NCBI GenBank assembly: GCA_016617855.1
Contig: JAECUM010093571.1
Span: forward strand, 1 to 64,000
Reading direction: 5' to 3'
DNA length: 64,000 nt
Source of the DNA: Megalonaias nervosa
Lineage: Eukaryota > Mollusca > Bivalvia > Unionida > Unionidae
Of the stretch, positions 9,431-23,394 are shown piece after piece (the first letter of the stretch is position 1; each line of letters starts with the position of its first letter). The position numbers were made by a program, and so were the translations under genes. Under the pieces are notes generated by a model. That model did not search any database. It had not been told where the DNA came from and was given only the letters and a program-made list of their open reading frames with translations.

Positions 9431-12400
9431 CATGAATAAGATACCGAGGCAAATACTCTAACAAACAGAGCTGTTTGTTGCTAACAATGACACACATAAC
9501 GTAATGTTTTAACATATGTATGGATTTAAATGTCTTCTTCTGTATGTCTCTTTTTACCTGTAAAATGTTTTTTTTTTTCATCATTCTTAAAAATTAAATG
9601 TTAAATACATTTGAAGGTAAGATGGTAAGAAAATAAATATCTCAGGTATAAAACTGGATTGAACATTTAGTTCATGTGATAACTACTAGTCGTTAAAATG
9701 GTATTTAAATTAATTTTCAAATCTATGTGTACGAAATGTAGGACACGTGTATGTGTCCATGAGTACAAATAAGCTTTCATCCACCGTATAGATTTTAATA
9801 TCCTCTGTGCCAAAATTTACGATCTATCAATGTTCTGAAATTATGTTTATTTCTTTGAATAATATTTCCTGTTATTATTACGGATTAATACTTAACTTTT
9901 CCTATGTTGAATGAAGCACATTTACAAAAGTGTCGGGACTGATTGTGTTCAAGTCATTTTATTTTTATTTTAATATTTTTATACTTATATTTCACGCAAA
10001 AATGATTCCGGTTATAAAATCATATGCTGGAAATTGCGGAAGATATATTAAATTAAAAAACTCCACCCTCTAAGCTACATTCATCCTCAGGCATGTGTCA
10101 CAAGGACACATGGGCAGAAGGTAGATTTTTAATGAATAAACCTATGTACAATATATCATCCTTGAGGAAGGTTGCCCCAAATGCCAATAAATTGAATTAT
10201 TTAAATACTGTACTATGCAATATTAGTATACTGTTGATGTTGTATTGTATATTTTAGTATCGGAGAACAACTACGTTCAATAAGCTTTTTATATAAGCTC
10301 CGTTTTGATGAAAATAGAAAGATATAGGTCAACAATAGAACTTGTAGAGATAGAATTTGAAATCACAGCACGCGATACATACTTAATACAGATACAATTG
10401 AATACTACCGAATCGCAATATTCAATGATTAAAATGTCCCCAACTGGGCAGAGATCATACTGGAAGTCGTCGAATGTAGTTTTCATCACCAAACTGAAGA
10501 ACAAAACATCTGAGTCCAGTTTAATTAAAATCAAAACCCGATAGTCCAAACAAATTGCTCCTATTGACCAATATATCTTCTAGCTTACTAACCGGTTACT
10601 CTCATTTATAGCCCTTAAGGTCATTTTTAACTAACATGGTTAAGATAATTAGCAATAGGATCAAGCATATACTCAAAATCATCAGGCTCTTCTTTACAAA
10701 AGTTATGACTTGTCATTTAATCCAGTGGTTCATTAGTACGCACTTAAAACTCACTTATGATTGTATTCTTATAAAGGGAATAAATCCTTAAAAGATGATC
10801 CAATTCTTGCTTTAAAGAACGTATTTCATTACATTGAGTCACGTCGGCAAATATTTATGGCGATGGCTTCATTTTTGCGGTTTCTGGAGACTTATACAAA
10901 AGATATAATACATATATCCCCCTATAATCAGTTCATGTAAACACCGTGTAACAGCTTGCCACTTAGAGCGTTCACCATTCACATTATATTTCTTTTTCTT
11001 GTGTTGTTTTTCTTACTTAAATATATATTTTCAAAGGGGCAATTATGACATACATAAATGATATTCTCTTTTGTGCTCGGTCAAATAATGTCATACAAGT
11101 TATGTAAGTTATTTATGTACATTCCCGATAATAAATTTTAAGTCCATCTAACCAACAACTTCGTTAGCTAAATACGTGCTTTGTATTAACTGAAAAAATC
11201 CAATTTCTTTGCATCAAAAGAGTGTTTTATTCTTATGTGGTCTTCCCGTTTCTTCCGTTCTTCCGACGATATTAGCCATGAAGAATCCTATTCGAAATAA
11301 CGAAAAGCATAATAATAGTACCTATGCTTTTGAACAAAAGTAATAGATAAAGCTAATGTAACGGACCAATGACTTTGTTCCTTTTACATAACGTATCCAA
11401 ATTAATGGACCTCTCTTCTCTTGCTTGACAAAAATTTGAAGATTTCAGCTAACAATTGGCCAAGATGATGTTATGTTTGTATTTTATTTTCAGTCTGCAT
11501 AATTATTTACTGTCGTGCTTACATGTACGCTCAGAGGAATTATTTACTTAAAGTATCTGCTAGAAGTACACAGTACTCATATTAATGTTGTACTAAGTAA
11601 CTACCCTGGGATAACTGCTAATTCATTCGAGCAAGGTTTGGAATATGTCTCTGTGATACATCAAGACTGTTGGCACTTCGGCGCTTTCAAGACCCGACAA
11701 TATATTCGGAACACCATATATTCATGGACTTAAGATACAAACTTTAGGTGAAATGTGGATATAATTTTGAAAATGTGTAACAAATACGTGTTAATTATGT
11801 TAAGAGATTGATATACCTTCCCAAGGGATGAAATGTATTTGCTTATATATAATCTTTACCCTTCTGTACAACAACTGACCATTTACCATTGTCAGGTATG
11901 CAACTCGGGGATACATATAGTTTGCTGTCCGTATGTAACTTTCATGTCGAGTTGCAATACTTATGTCCGCACTTATGTTTGTTTTCGAAGAATGATTGTC
12001 AAAACCTCTCCTTGCATCTTTTTAACATTTGGTATACTCAGAGGAAACTACGGCTACATATGTGTCTTTTGAAATTAAAGTGTTGCCATTTGAAGTCTGC
12101 TCTGCTACGACTCAATTTCTTCAGAAGTTATTTTTTGTCTCAAAACTCTTTTCCAATCCATACAAAATTCAAACGTACGGAACTTTTTTTGTTTCGTGCA
12201 GCGATGTATGGATTGATGAACTGACTGATTATTTTATTGATCGTTGCATTCATTCATGTGTACATTCAATGATTCCTTTATTCCTTTATTGATGACTTTA
12301 TAAGCAAAACTTTGTTCAGATTTATCTAAGTACAACGTTTCTTTAATCTCTGGATATATTTATAACTCGTTGCTAAAAGGTCTAGCAAAGGCACATAATG

Positions 12401-15400
12401 GCATTAACTTCATGATCTTTATTTAGAAACTACCAATAAAACATTCGTTTACTAGCGACATTTAGTGCACGTACGTGTTGATATAGATCTGCATATTCAC
12501 GATAGCAACATATGAGTCTCTGATTTAAAAGGGAGACATTTCAGATGAATCAGAGGAAAGACTGTTTGAAGCTAGGAATGAATTGTTGATGTCAAAACCG
12601 TAGTAATTTTGGAAACGCCTTATGTGAATATTTCATTGATAACATAACGAAACTACTCCGGATTCAAGATTGTCAAATCGGACAGTGACATTCTAATGAA
12701 CTTGTGAAGAACTCGCTTTACTTGTTTGTTTATTCAACGAATACCGTGTATAACCACGTTGTCATGCTTCATGCGTTAGAAGATCAGTATTCACTCTGTT
12801 CGTTAAATCAATCATTTCAAGCAAACTTTGCAACACAATTATCATGCCGTTCTCTGGGATGATCTCTTTCAGAGCTGTGTGATATGCGAAGGTAAGTAAA
12901 ACACTCTCAAAATAAGGGATTTATTTCTGTTTGGAGTATATAATAATGCGTTGTTAAAGTGGATATGGCTTACGTGTGGGTATACAGTGAATTAAATGTT
13001 TCGGAATGGAATATGGAACTAATAGTGTTTTATTTAATACTACTGCCTATTGCTCTAACCTGTAATCCAAATATTTTGTTGCACAAATGAATAGCTGTTT
13101 TAAAATCTAATTATATAAATGACCTTACAAAGAACCCGACCTATGATTAACGTTAAAGTTAAGGCGTCAGTTAGTTGTAAAATTGTTGTTTGGCTAAGTT
13201 TATGGAAGAGGTTTGTGATTAATAGGGAATGAAAATTAGCTTAAAGTTATACTAAGAGTCACACGCTAACTTAAACTGCCAACATTTAAAGTCTTTTGTT
13301 ATTAGTTGTTCAATTAAAAGTCATGAAAACGTGTACGATTTTATATTTCAAAACACTGTTCTGCTGCGAAACAATTCAGCAATGATACGCCTTCGAAGCA
13401 TTTATCGTCAAGGTAGAGTTATCTTACCATGGCTGATTGAGAGCAAAGAACATGATTGAACATGCTTGCAGCTCTGGATCTAAGTTGAGCATCGGTTCGT
13501 TGCACTGTATACACAATTATGAATAGTGAGTTATTCGTATGGAAAGTCAATTGCTGGCTTTTATTGGATAAACTATAAACTTCAATAGCGTTACATCCCG
13601 AGTACCTTCCTTCCTTTATTCTTTGGATTTTTTTTTCGCATCACATATGAGTATATTGAAAATTACCGAAGTATTGATATCAAAGCTTAATCAACAACTT
13701 ATACATCCAACATACTTATGTTCAAATCATGTCAATACGCAATGTCGACTCAAGAAGGTCCTGCCAATTTAGTGAATTTTCTTTTCTTCATTTGTTCGCT
13801 GTGTAAGCTTTGTGAATTATATAAGCAGATTCGCAAATTAAGGAAACATCACACAATTTGCAGAAAACTTTCTCATAATGTTTCAGTAACAATTTGCTTT
13901 TCAAAATGAACACAGAAATGTTCCAAAGAATGGAAAAAGATAAATCGAATATTCGGGCAGAATTGATACGAATTGATCAAAGCATGTGCTTATGTTTCAT
14001 GTTTCGAGTGAAGCCGTTGTTTAAGGCGATGTTCGAGTTTGCATTGTAAATTACAATAATATCTGTCACTCACTCTCTCACACAAGTATGGCATATACAT
14101 TAGACTACGAACGATACAAAAACAAAAACTCACACTTCTACAAATGTTCCGGCTTATAATGATCTAATGCTTAATTGTATGCAGCCACAATTACTGATTT
14201 GTGCCTTTAGAGAAAAATCTGTATACATATTAATTATAAGCAATATCTCCGCATTCTTTTAAAACAAATCTCCCTGTCAGATTGTGTTAACAAACATTGA
14301 TTTAATTTTGAATGATCTTTTGTTGTCGTACTTTGATTCAGTTCATGAACAATTGCAAACGTCCATTTCTGTCTCACTCTCTGTGTAATTTTTTTCTGTT
14401 AAGGAGACGTAAAGTGACATAATGACAGATAGTTTGTGCCATATCCATTTTGGTTTGCATGAGTCCCATCGCCAGTGTTAGCAGTGAAGCATATCTCACA
14501 AGTGGGTAAATATCTTTCTCTCATTTAGAGAAGCATCTAGATCGGGCTTGAAGTTTCAAAATGTTCATATTTGTTACTTTTACAGGTTTCAGCAATGTAT
14601 CGTTACTTTCGTTAATTTCTGTCACTCCTAAAGTTGCAAGTATTCTTTATGTTACCTGATGTTGTTATTGTTACAGATTGTCCATTGTCTGCGCTACCTT
14701 TCAACTTGATAATCAGAGCTGTTTCTTGGTAAAGGATTGGTCAAAGTCATTTTGTAGGATGAAAAGGTTAGAACCACTGTTGGGATAGGTACCATATTTG
14801 AACGTTTGAGAAAGAAGTTTTGACGCACCAAGTCTGTTATGCAACCTTGCCCACCCTCCATTTGACAGTTAGACAAGGTCAAATCTATTAGACATTTGGT
14901 CTTCAGTTGAATGGTTTATGTATGATCATAAATACAAAACCCTTGAGTGGTAGCTGTAATGCCTGGATTGCGAACTCAGTAGGCCCTGAACATTCCTAGT
15001 CAGGCACGTTTCCCATGAATAACATGCATGGTCATGCCAGTTGAGAACACAGCCTATATGTACCAAATATAATATCAGGAGATAAGTATAACTATTTGAT
15101 AAGTTCTTCTTCAGTGTGGTTGTTACTAACAATCCTAGGGAAGGATATATATGATTAAAGGAGTGTTATGTCAATAACCATTACATTCCATATTCATACA
15201 CTGTCTGGCACTCAGGGAGTTTAAGCTAATTCAAAATTGCAAAATATAGCTATGTATCATGCAAGGGAATCGTTTATGGAAATCTGCAAACGAGTGTCCT
15301 TAAGCTGGCTAATCTGTTTCATCAACGGTTGCATTCACAAACCTTCTAAATAAGTAACTACATCTTTAAGTTCAAAGTCGTAAAACTTTCAAGCGTATAC

Positions 15401-15745
15401 ATTTAATAAGAATCAAGCAAACCTCGCAACATTGGTTGACACACCAAGATGGCATGGGTGAATGGAAATTATCTTGTTTAATTTGTAGATATCGAACATG
15501 ACCGTCTTGCTCAACATGTTTCTAGAATAGGAACAAAGTTATGTTCATTTCTCATTCTAGACGAATGTTTTCTTAATAATATTTTATTCATGCTTATATA
15601 AATGTCATCGGACGTGATAGGGCTATATGCTGTAAGTCAGTTAATCGAATTGGTATTCCGATAAAGTGATAGCATTTCATTAATAGGTTGCAGTGTTGTA
15701 CACCGAATAACATATTCGCGGTGATCAAATATATATATTTATTTA

Positions 15746-15746
<1 letters not shown>
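9431..15746. other. AT-rich DNA with no recognisable gene
   Basis: Only short, compositionally random ORFs occur, for example 10289-10549 on both strands and 11833-12292. None has a motif, codon bias or splice framework. A few GTAAGT-like strings (near 12893) are isolated. I see no RNA gene or element boundary. Confidence 0.4.

Positions 15747-15823
<77 letters not shown>
15747..15823. repeat. Microsatellite (TC)25 followed by (TA)13
   Basis: About 50 bases of TC units run directly into about 27 bases of TA units. Confidence 0.97.
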
Positions 15824-16299
15824 ACCACATACTTTGCAAATGACATGGCCTTTGAAGTGTTGGTATAAAGTAACTTGATATACCAATAATATTGCTATAT
15901 CAAATTGTGATTTGCCCATGGCGTATGAATATGATTTTATAGCTTTATACTCTCTAAACATGGATATGAATAACTTGGAATATTACATTTAAAAAAGAGA
16001 AAATAACAAGAAAGTGATTTTCGTGTAAAATATTTTTATAGAAACTAACATTTTTATAAAAAAAATCAACCATACTCAATCCAGGAAATAAATACTAGTG
16101 TGCTCCACCCTGTGTCGCCTGCAGTCATCTTTGTCAACACTGCTGTTTCCAGTCTCTCCCTCTTGTAAAAATCAAACACTGTGCAACACTGTCGAAAAAA
16201 CAAAACAATGACATCAGATAAGGAGAAACATGATGAAGCAACATTTAATCTACTAAACTGTGAGTTAATTGAAGATTTGATAGAGTCATGGCTGAGACA

Positions 16300-17631
16300 T
16301 TTGTAAAGGAAAATGATCATTCTGTGTCCAAATGTGAGTTCGTTAGGAAAGACGATTCGTACACCATGAACCTGATGATATACTGGAATTTATAGAAAGT
16401 AAGTAGAATGCAAACACTTTAAATTTACATGAAATACACTCATCTGAATTGGATCAGCACCTGGCTGCTTTTATACTCAGTGTTAGGAAAAAAGATGGAT
16501 CTGAGTTTGAACCTAACAGCTTAAGAAACATCATCAGCGTTGATCGCCACATTAAAATCAAGAAATATGCAAGTTCAATCATGAGAGGAAATGACACAAA
16601 TTTTGCATTGACAATGGAAGCTCTTCGTGCTAAGCAAGGAGATTTAAAATCTAAAGGAAAAGGAATGAAACCCAGTCGGATTCAACGGATAACAACAAAT
16701 TAATTAAGATGGAAACACCGGAAGCCATTGTTAACATATTGTGATTTAACAACTCTTTGCATTTTGGTCTGAGGTGAGTGACTGAACATTACAATCTGAA
16801 ATGGGAGGATGTTACACTAAAGAAAGATGTGAATGGCTGGGAGTATCTTGAACGCAATGAAAGGATGACAGAAACAAGAACAGGAGAAAATGTCAAGAAC
16901 ATCAGGGATATTAATCCGAAGATGTATGATAACAACATCAAAGAGAGAGAGATCCACTAGCTATGTACAGACGATATGCAGAGCTAAGACCAGCAGACTT
17001 TTGTCAGCCTGAAGATCCTTTCTATATTGCACCCAACACTATGCCAATCTCCGCGACAAACCCAAAATGGTTTAGGACACAAATCATTGGAATTAATAAA
17101 CTTGGATACATCATGAGAAAAAAAAAAAAATGAAAGAAAAAGCAAATATTACAGAAAGAAAGAAATTAACAAACACGAGCAGCCGAAAGTACCTAATTCA
17201 GAAGTTAAGAGACAAAAACATCCCCCCAACTGATATTATGCAAATTTCAGGCCACAGAAATGTACAATCTATAAACAGCTACTCAAACATTAGTGACAAA
17301 CAACAACAGACTTACTCCAATTACCTGAGCAACACCGGCCACCCAAGTAATGATGCTGTCATCCCCCACCCCCACAACAAAGAAATTTCAAACTGCACAG
17401 CAACAAACTGTAGTATATCAAGTTCACAAACGTGTAATATTCAACAGAATCAGAATATCAGCAACCCATTCTACGGATCAAACATCACCGTACAAAATAT
17501 GTTATGAACCTCCCGCAAATGTGAACGAGATCCCTAACTGGGTCAACTTCTTGCAACAGGCGACTTCTCAAACAGGGCCCACACAGCGGAAACGTAGGAG
17601 AATTATTGAAAGTGACACTGACAGTCAATAG
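16300..17631 (+). pseudogene. Crypton-type tyrosine recombinase, broken
   Basis: Segments in order: ELDQHLAAFILSVRKKDG and GSEFEPNSLRNIISVDRHIK (16430-16570), LRAKQGDLKSKGKG, then HFGLR followed by EHYNLKWEDVTLKKD and GWEYLERNERMTETRTG (16755-16890), RRYAELRPADFCQPEDPFYI (16969-17030), SSRKYLIQKLRDKNIPP (17180-17230) and IMQISGHRNVQSINSYS (17236-17290). This is the core plus R...H...Y catalytic end of the Crypton/KIAA1958-like (DUF3504) recombinase family, which moves DNA by site-specific strand exchange. The active-site Arg, His and Tyr can be pointed to in the last two segments. Stops and shifts near 16410, 16750, 16950 and 17130 (an A13 run) break it. A Gln/Asn/Ser-rich tail follows to a stop near 17630. 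No terminal repeats were found, as expected for Cryptons. Confidence 0.75.
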
Positions 17632-18077
17632 GAATTGGGAAATATGGACAGAAACGATATCAACGAAATGTAGTTAGGGTTAAATTGTTTCATTACCTCT
17701 TGTTCCTTCATTATTTTCATGTTTCTGGCTCGCATCGTAGTCTCCCAATAGATGCAAACGGCCGCCCTGTTACTGTTCATGACGACGAACGCTGCATATT
17801 CAATGTTGGCATGTACATTATTTTAAAAAAATTAATGTTAACTATCAGCCTTGTGTTTTCATTTCGTTTCATATTATTAAAGGAAACATAAAGCAATTAA
17901 TATGAATGAAATGTACACGAAATTAAGAATCACTATAGAACTTCTTTTTTGAGCGTACATATATGCGAGGGGTTGTGAAGAGTTCACTCCCCTACAGTGC
18001 ACTGTTTATGACCGTCAGGTTTATTTCCCATATAAAATGAAAACTTGTATGTGGTATAAATAAAATATATGTATAGT
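17632..18077. other. Unassigned DNA between Crypton and hairpin
   Basis: A 68-codon ORF at 17685-17891 has no recognisable motif. Nothing else is seen. Confidence 0.35.
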
Positions 18078-18203
18078 ATGTACGATGTATCAATCATATA
18101 CCACTCGCTGTATAAATTTTTCATTAAAAGGAAAATCAGCAAGCTTCGTTTCCTTTTAACGAAAAATTTATACATCTCGTGGTATATCATTGACACAGCG
18201 TAC

Positions 18204-18205
<2 letters not shown>
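18078..18205. repeat. Long imperfect palindrome (57-bp arms, 14-bp loop)
   Basis: The arm 18078-18134 matches the reverse complement of 18149-18205 at roughly 50 of 57 positions, for example TGTATAAATTTTTC, TTAAAAGGAAA and ATGTACG. The 14-base spacer contains AAGCTT. Both strands read as related ORFs only because of this symmetry. It is directly followed by a (TA)n tract. It could be a foldback MITE or a structural hairpin; no target duplication was seen. Confidence 0.88.

Positions 18206-18274
<69 letters not shown>
18206..18274. repeat. Microsatellite (TA)n, about 69 bp
   Basis: Uninterrupted AT/TA units directly beside the palindrome. Confidence 0.97.
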
Positions 18275-18277
<3 letters not shown>

Positions 18278-20068
18278 TTTCAGCAGTTGAAACCAGTGTA
18301 TGTGTTGCCTTCTAGTCAACGCATGCAGCTTAAATTCCTTACAAACTTTCATTAATGCGAAGTTCAGAAGTTCAAAACCTGGTTAATGTTTTGTCCTCTG
18401 GTGAATGCCTACTACATAAGAAAATAATGAATGTCTTCAGGTCGCGCCTGTGCTCGACCAATATATCATTGGGATTATTATTATTTGTATCTATTAATAA
18501 ATAATACAAGCTAGGGTGTAATACATCCGTCAAACTATATATAATATTTGCTCTGCTTATTAAAGCCAAATGAACAGAATGCATGGTGAAATAAACAAAA
18601 TGGTCACATAACTCTAAAACATGACTGTATAAGATGCTAATGCGAATTATTATTGAATGCATACATCACCATTTGATGTTTTTCGCTAGCGACTACAATA
18701 AAGCCTGTCAGAATCAATACATTTTTGAGTTTTCTTATCAAAATAACCTTTATATATGCCCATCCACACGTGCAGCCGGAATGTATACTAATATTTTTGT
18801 TTTCTGTATGTCATTGTACGTCATTGTACGCTTTTCATTTTATATCATTGTCATAGACACACGTGCGTGAAAAAAAAAATAAGAAAAAAAAATCTTAGTT
18901 CAGCATTTATATCCTGTGTTTCATGTTTAAACTGCGAGTTTAAAAATATGATGATCTTAGATTGTATAATTCGCAATGCTGAGCTTCTGATGTAAACTGG
19001 TAAGAATTTAGAATAGTACAATTCAGCAGGGAAAACGCTTTAAAATCAATCTAGGAGTTCTAACATTTCCAACGTTCAGCTATTAATGACTGTCTTCTCT
19101 CGTAACCCATCCATTTTAGTCTATGTTTTCCTCTTTCGGATGATGGATGAAGGTTCCTGGATTTTCAGAATTCAATGCAAAAGAGCCATTGCACAGCGAT
19201 GCCCCTTACAAACAAACTCTAAGTATTGGTACTTTGACGATTACACGATATATCAACAAATAATGTTATAATTTCTCTATTCAAATGTAAAACTTAGTAT
19301 CATAAGTCACCCGCTGCATCAGAGAGCTAAAATCAGTATCATACAAGAGTAGAATACGTAACCTATGTGGGATATAATAAGATTAGGGTAGGCTTCAATA
19401 ATGTCTTCTCTATACACATTTTACGGATCCTATTATATATTATAACTAGGTTTAATAACATTCATTTTTAACTAAACATCTTAAAACGAATCGCAAAACA
19501 TAATAGATGTGCTTTTTTATACTTATTGTTGTCATTTTTAAGTTCATTGCATAAGTACACTGAGTTGTGTTGTACTCAAATATAAATTTCTAAGTACAAT
19601 GTGCAGCAGATATTTTTGGGGTTAATATGGTTACACGCACGAGGATTCATTAGCGAACGAACCAAACACCTGCTTGGGTGTTGCCAGAAGACCATATATC
19701 ACTTAGTTCCAAGTACCTCAAGACAGATATAGTTGTGCCATGATTTTTTATTTTTTTAAAGTAATACCTCGGTAAGCTGCCTATAATTATTTAAAGAGAA
19801 CTTATCACAAATATTCAGTAACATGTTTTTTCTTCTTTCACATTTGTATGGGTCCTTAGCAATCATTTCCAATCCAAAATTAATAGTTCATGCGATGCAT
19901 CACAAGACATGATCCAAACACACAACACCAACAAAACATGTATATAACAAATAACAAAACAAGTATACCTGAAACTCTCCAGATATTGTAACAATATATA
20001 TAAATGGTGAAAGTCATTTATACGAAACTAATTCACACTGCCACAAAGTATCGTGAATATATTTGGAT
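18275..20068. other. Unassigned AT-rich DNA
   Basis: Short ORFs (18634-18870, 19086-19271) lack any motif. No gene, RNA or element could be supported. Confidence 0.35.
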
Positions 20069-20166
20069 ATGTATGTATGCATGAATGTATGTATGTATGT
20101 ATGTATGTATGTATGTATGTATGTATGTATGTATGTACGTATGACTGACTGACTGACTGACTGACT
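20069..20166. repeat. Microsatellite (ATGT)n then (GACT)n
   Basis: About 18 ATGT units with one variant are followed by six GACT units. Read on the minus strand the (AGTC)n tract follows AATAAAGAA directly and forms the 3' tail of the adjacent non-LTR element. Confidence 0.93.
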
Positions 20167-21420
20167 TTCTTTATTTCCTCTTCAAAAGAGATTTCATTCA
20201 GTTATTTTTCATTATTACACTATAAAGAATGGAACATAGCTTGACATTAATGGATTCGCAACACATTAAATCTGTAGTATATATCTACAAAAGCCGAGAA
20301 ACACAATGTCTAAACACGTGAGTTAGAGAGCTCACTGCAAGCAAAAAATATAAGCAACGGAGATTAAGAGAGGGAAGGAAAAAAAAAATAATTCGAATTA
20401 TTACATTCGACTGGAACGATTTAGAAGGAATCACATTGGCTCTCACTTGGAACACGTGTGAATATTTTTGTGATTGGAATGAAATGAGTTCATTTCCCTA
20501 ATATACTGAACAAGCATAATGTCAGATATCGTTTTCAAGTTCAGTTGCTCTTCTGTACATTGTGACTGTTCCTTCAGCCACCACACACATGAATGCCTGC
20601 CATGAATGATCATCACTCTCTTGCCCAAAAGGATACGAAATAATGAGTTATTGTCTTGACAAAAAACCCAGTGTGAATCTAGTAGGTCTATTGCATCTAT
20701 CATTCTTTCAAACATAGTGTTACGTTCATCATTTAGGGCTTGGCAGTATAGTAACATATGCTTGGCTCTGTCTGAAGTCAATCTTTTGCAGAGTTTACAG
20801 TTATATTCATTCTCTGTTGAAATTGAACACATTGTTAAATAGGCAATGCTAGCGAAGTTTTATCAGGAAAACATTTATCTAGCTTCCAGACAGCAAGTGG
20901 TTGAAGATTAGCATGGACACTTGCATAGTGTAAAAGTTCAGGCCTCATTTCAAGTTTAGTTCTCCACGATGATTCTTCGTAGCAGTGAACTGCCGTTTCA
21001 ATACTCCTCCTCCAGACTGGTTTCGGGACAGAATATGGGGTGTTCACGTAGAGGTTGAAGAAACCGCCAAGCTGGTATTTCAAAAGAACACGATATATAT
21101 CTTTAATGAAGCCAATGCTCTCGCTCTTGTGTATCAGGAAGTCAAGAATTCTTCTGTTGAATATAATTTTCCATGCTAGTGAACCGTTGGCTCTACAGAT
21201 TTTATTGAAGAAACCTAATTTGATTTTATATACATATCCCTCAACTTACCACAGTCCAAGACTGCTACTTGTTGTCTCTGTAGATGAGCGTTGATCAAGA
21301 CCTATAATTCTTCTTGCCGCTTTTCTTTGACATACTTCTAGATCATATGCCTGTGATTGGCTCAAGTTTGACCATAATTCGCATCCATATGTCATTGTTT
21401 TATTCTAGTTTGTAAATCAT
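20167..21420 (-). mobile_element. 3' end of a non-LTR retrotransposon (LINE)
   Basis: On the minus strand the sequence reads through TYGCELWSNLSQSQAYDLE and CQRKAARRIIGLDQRSSTE (about 21400-21290), then VWRRSIETAVHCYEESSW, and ends with CKLCKRLTSDRAKHMLLYC (about 20800-20740). This is the region after the reverse transcriptase in CR1/Jockey/RTE-like LINEs, including the terminal C-x2-C...H-x4-C zinc motif. The ORF stops at 20443, and a 3' UTR of about 270 bases ends in (AGTC)n. Stops near 21170 and 20833 break the frame. The 5' part, including endonuclease and most of the RT, is missing, as is usual for 5'-truncated LINE copies. Confidence 0.75.
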
Positions 21421-23394
21421 TTTCTGTTAATTATTTCTAAAAGCTCTAGCCTTATTTGCAAAATTTGACACATGCTGGCCATCTTAGTGGTCCTAAGTCT
21501 TATAAAATGTTGTAATCGACAAAATGTATAATTCCAATGTTATTATCAGTCCTTGTAGAACCAATTGTATCGTGCTCAGATATAATTTGAGAAGAATAAT
21601 TTCTTTAAATACATTAATTGGAATTACACACTGTTGACAAAAAGGCCTAAATTCTTCCTTGCGATTGTTGCTAAATCATGTAAAGATATTCTGGATTATA
21701 TGCTTGTGATACAGCAAGTCTACTGGAATATTAAAGACAAACGGATGCGGGAAAAACATTCAAGATTAGAGCTCACTGTTTAACAATCTGTACGTTTGGA
21801 CGTGAGATAGAACATTTATGATTATTTGTTTAATTCCAAATATTGTGAGATCATCTTTAATGTTCAAGTGGGTGACTTATATAATGCAAATACACTAATG
21901 TAGAATATGTTTCAGTAACGTTGTGTAAACTGTTCATTAGTTTTGTATGTGCATCAGATCCTGATTATGTGTGGGCACCATAGTGTCATCAGTTACTAAT
22001 GGGAAGTAACTCCACTGCAATATCAAGCCTTGCTCATTGCCTGCACATACATTGAGCATACTCGTCAACGTGTTGTGATTAGGATTAATTTAAACGAGAT
22101 ATAATTTTGGTACATTTATGGAAATGAAGTAATTTTGTTTCCGCTTAATATGCACATATTTGTATTCATAGTGTGTCATACAGCGCATGTACTGCCTGAA
22201 AATGCATGATGAATGTATGTACAATATCGCCTACATGTGTGACTTGTGTGCCTAGAGGCATTCATATTTGTTAGCGTGATAGATTGATTGATGAATCGAT
22301 GGTTGAATACTTCAATCAATCAATGAACCGTATTTCTTACTATTGTAGGTGTGTATTTAATAAATACATTTAATATCAGATGCATATCAATCTAGCAACA
22401 TATATATGCTACGAATTCTCATGTCAGAGTATAATTCCCGGGGAAGACATGCTGGTGTAATGAGCGAGTACTGTTGACAGCAACATCTAGGTAGAGGTGA
22501 TGAATATTGTATGCTATCTTAAGATCTCGTTCTGTATCTCTGGTCATCTCATTTGTGTTTAACATACTCATGAAACACTATCTTTACACATTGAACCCGT
22601 TATGTGGGCAGAAAGAATAAACCTCAGTTACTCCAATATTCATTAAAAGGTCATATATCACAGCTAAACACTTCAACGCAATCACTACCCGTGTTTAAAT
22701 TGTATGGAATGTCCCTACCTTCCAAGATATACAACACAGATACCTATTTCAACGCAATCTTTGCCTTGGCTGAATGACATGGTATGACACTATCATCCCA
22801 GCTATACCATCCTTGACTACTTCGACGCAAGCTCCACTTGAATCGATACGCCGTATATTTTCTCTATCTTCCCAGACATGCTAACGTATACCACTTTAAC
22901 GCTATTGTTGACTGTTTTAAACATCTGTACTTCACTGTTTCATATTAATGCGCTGGATTGTAATATGTAACCATGAAGTGAGCGTAGTATTCGGCATTTC
23001 ACTGGGTAATTAGACGTACATGTCTATATCACTTAAGTTGTAAACCAAATCTAAGTCTTTGTCGTCTTGAGATGGTCGGGATATCAATGATTAATCGACT
23101 GACTGGCTTAATATGGTACACAATAATGGTTTCAACTCGTTCAATCAAACTTAGTATAAGTTCTCGTCAGAATTAATATAAGCACACGTAGTAAGATCAA
23201 TTGGGTTGTTGTTCTAATCGGTTCCTGCATCTAGTGGAATCACCAAATAATCACCATTTTGCTATCAACAAATCCCATTAATGTTTCTTCCATATTCGTA
23301 AAGCTCTGTGTGTGTGATTTAGATTTGTAACGTAGCTTTAAAAAATGTCCAGTCATATCGCTGCGATATCTGCAGTGTGACAGTTTATAGTGAT

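Noticed and set aside
11833..12292. Three overlapping plus-strand ORFs of 79-111 codons
   Set aside because: Overlapping frames with Cys/Phe/Leu-rich random composition in AT-rich DNA; no motif.
18069..18352. Overlapping ORFs on both strands near 18.1-18.35 kb
   Set aside because: They are mirror images produced by the palindrome and extended by the (TA)n tract.
20069..20166. CRISPR-like or satellite array
   Set aside because: Four-base units without spacers; simple microsatellite.
22275..22330. Short inverted repeat GATTGATTGA / TCAATCAATC
   Set aside because: Arms of about 10 bases of a simple tetranucleotide; expected by chance in this composition.
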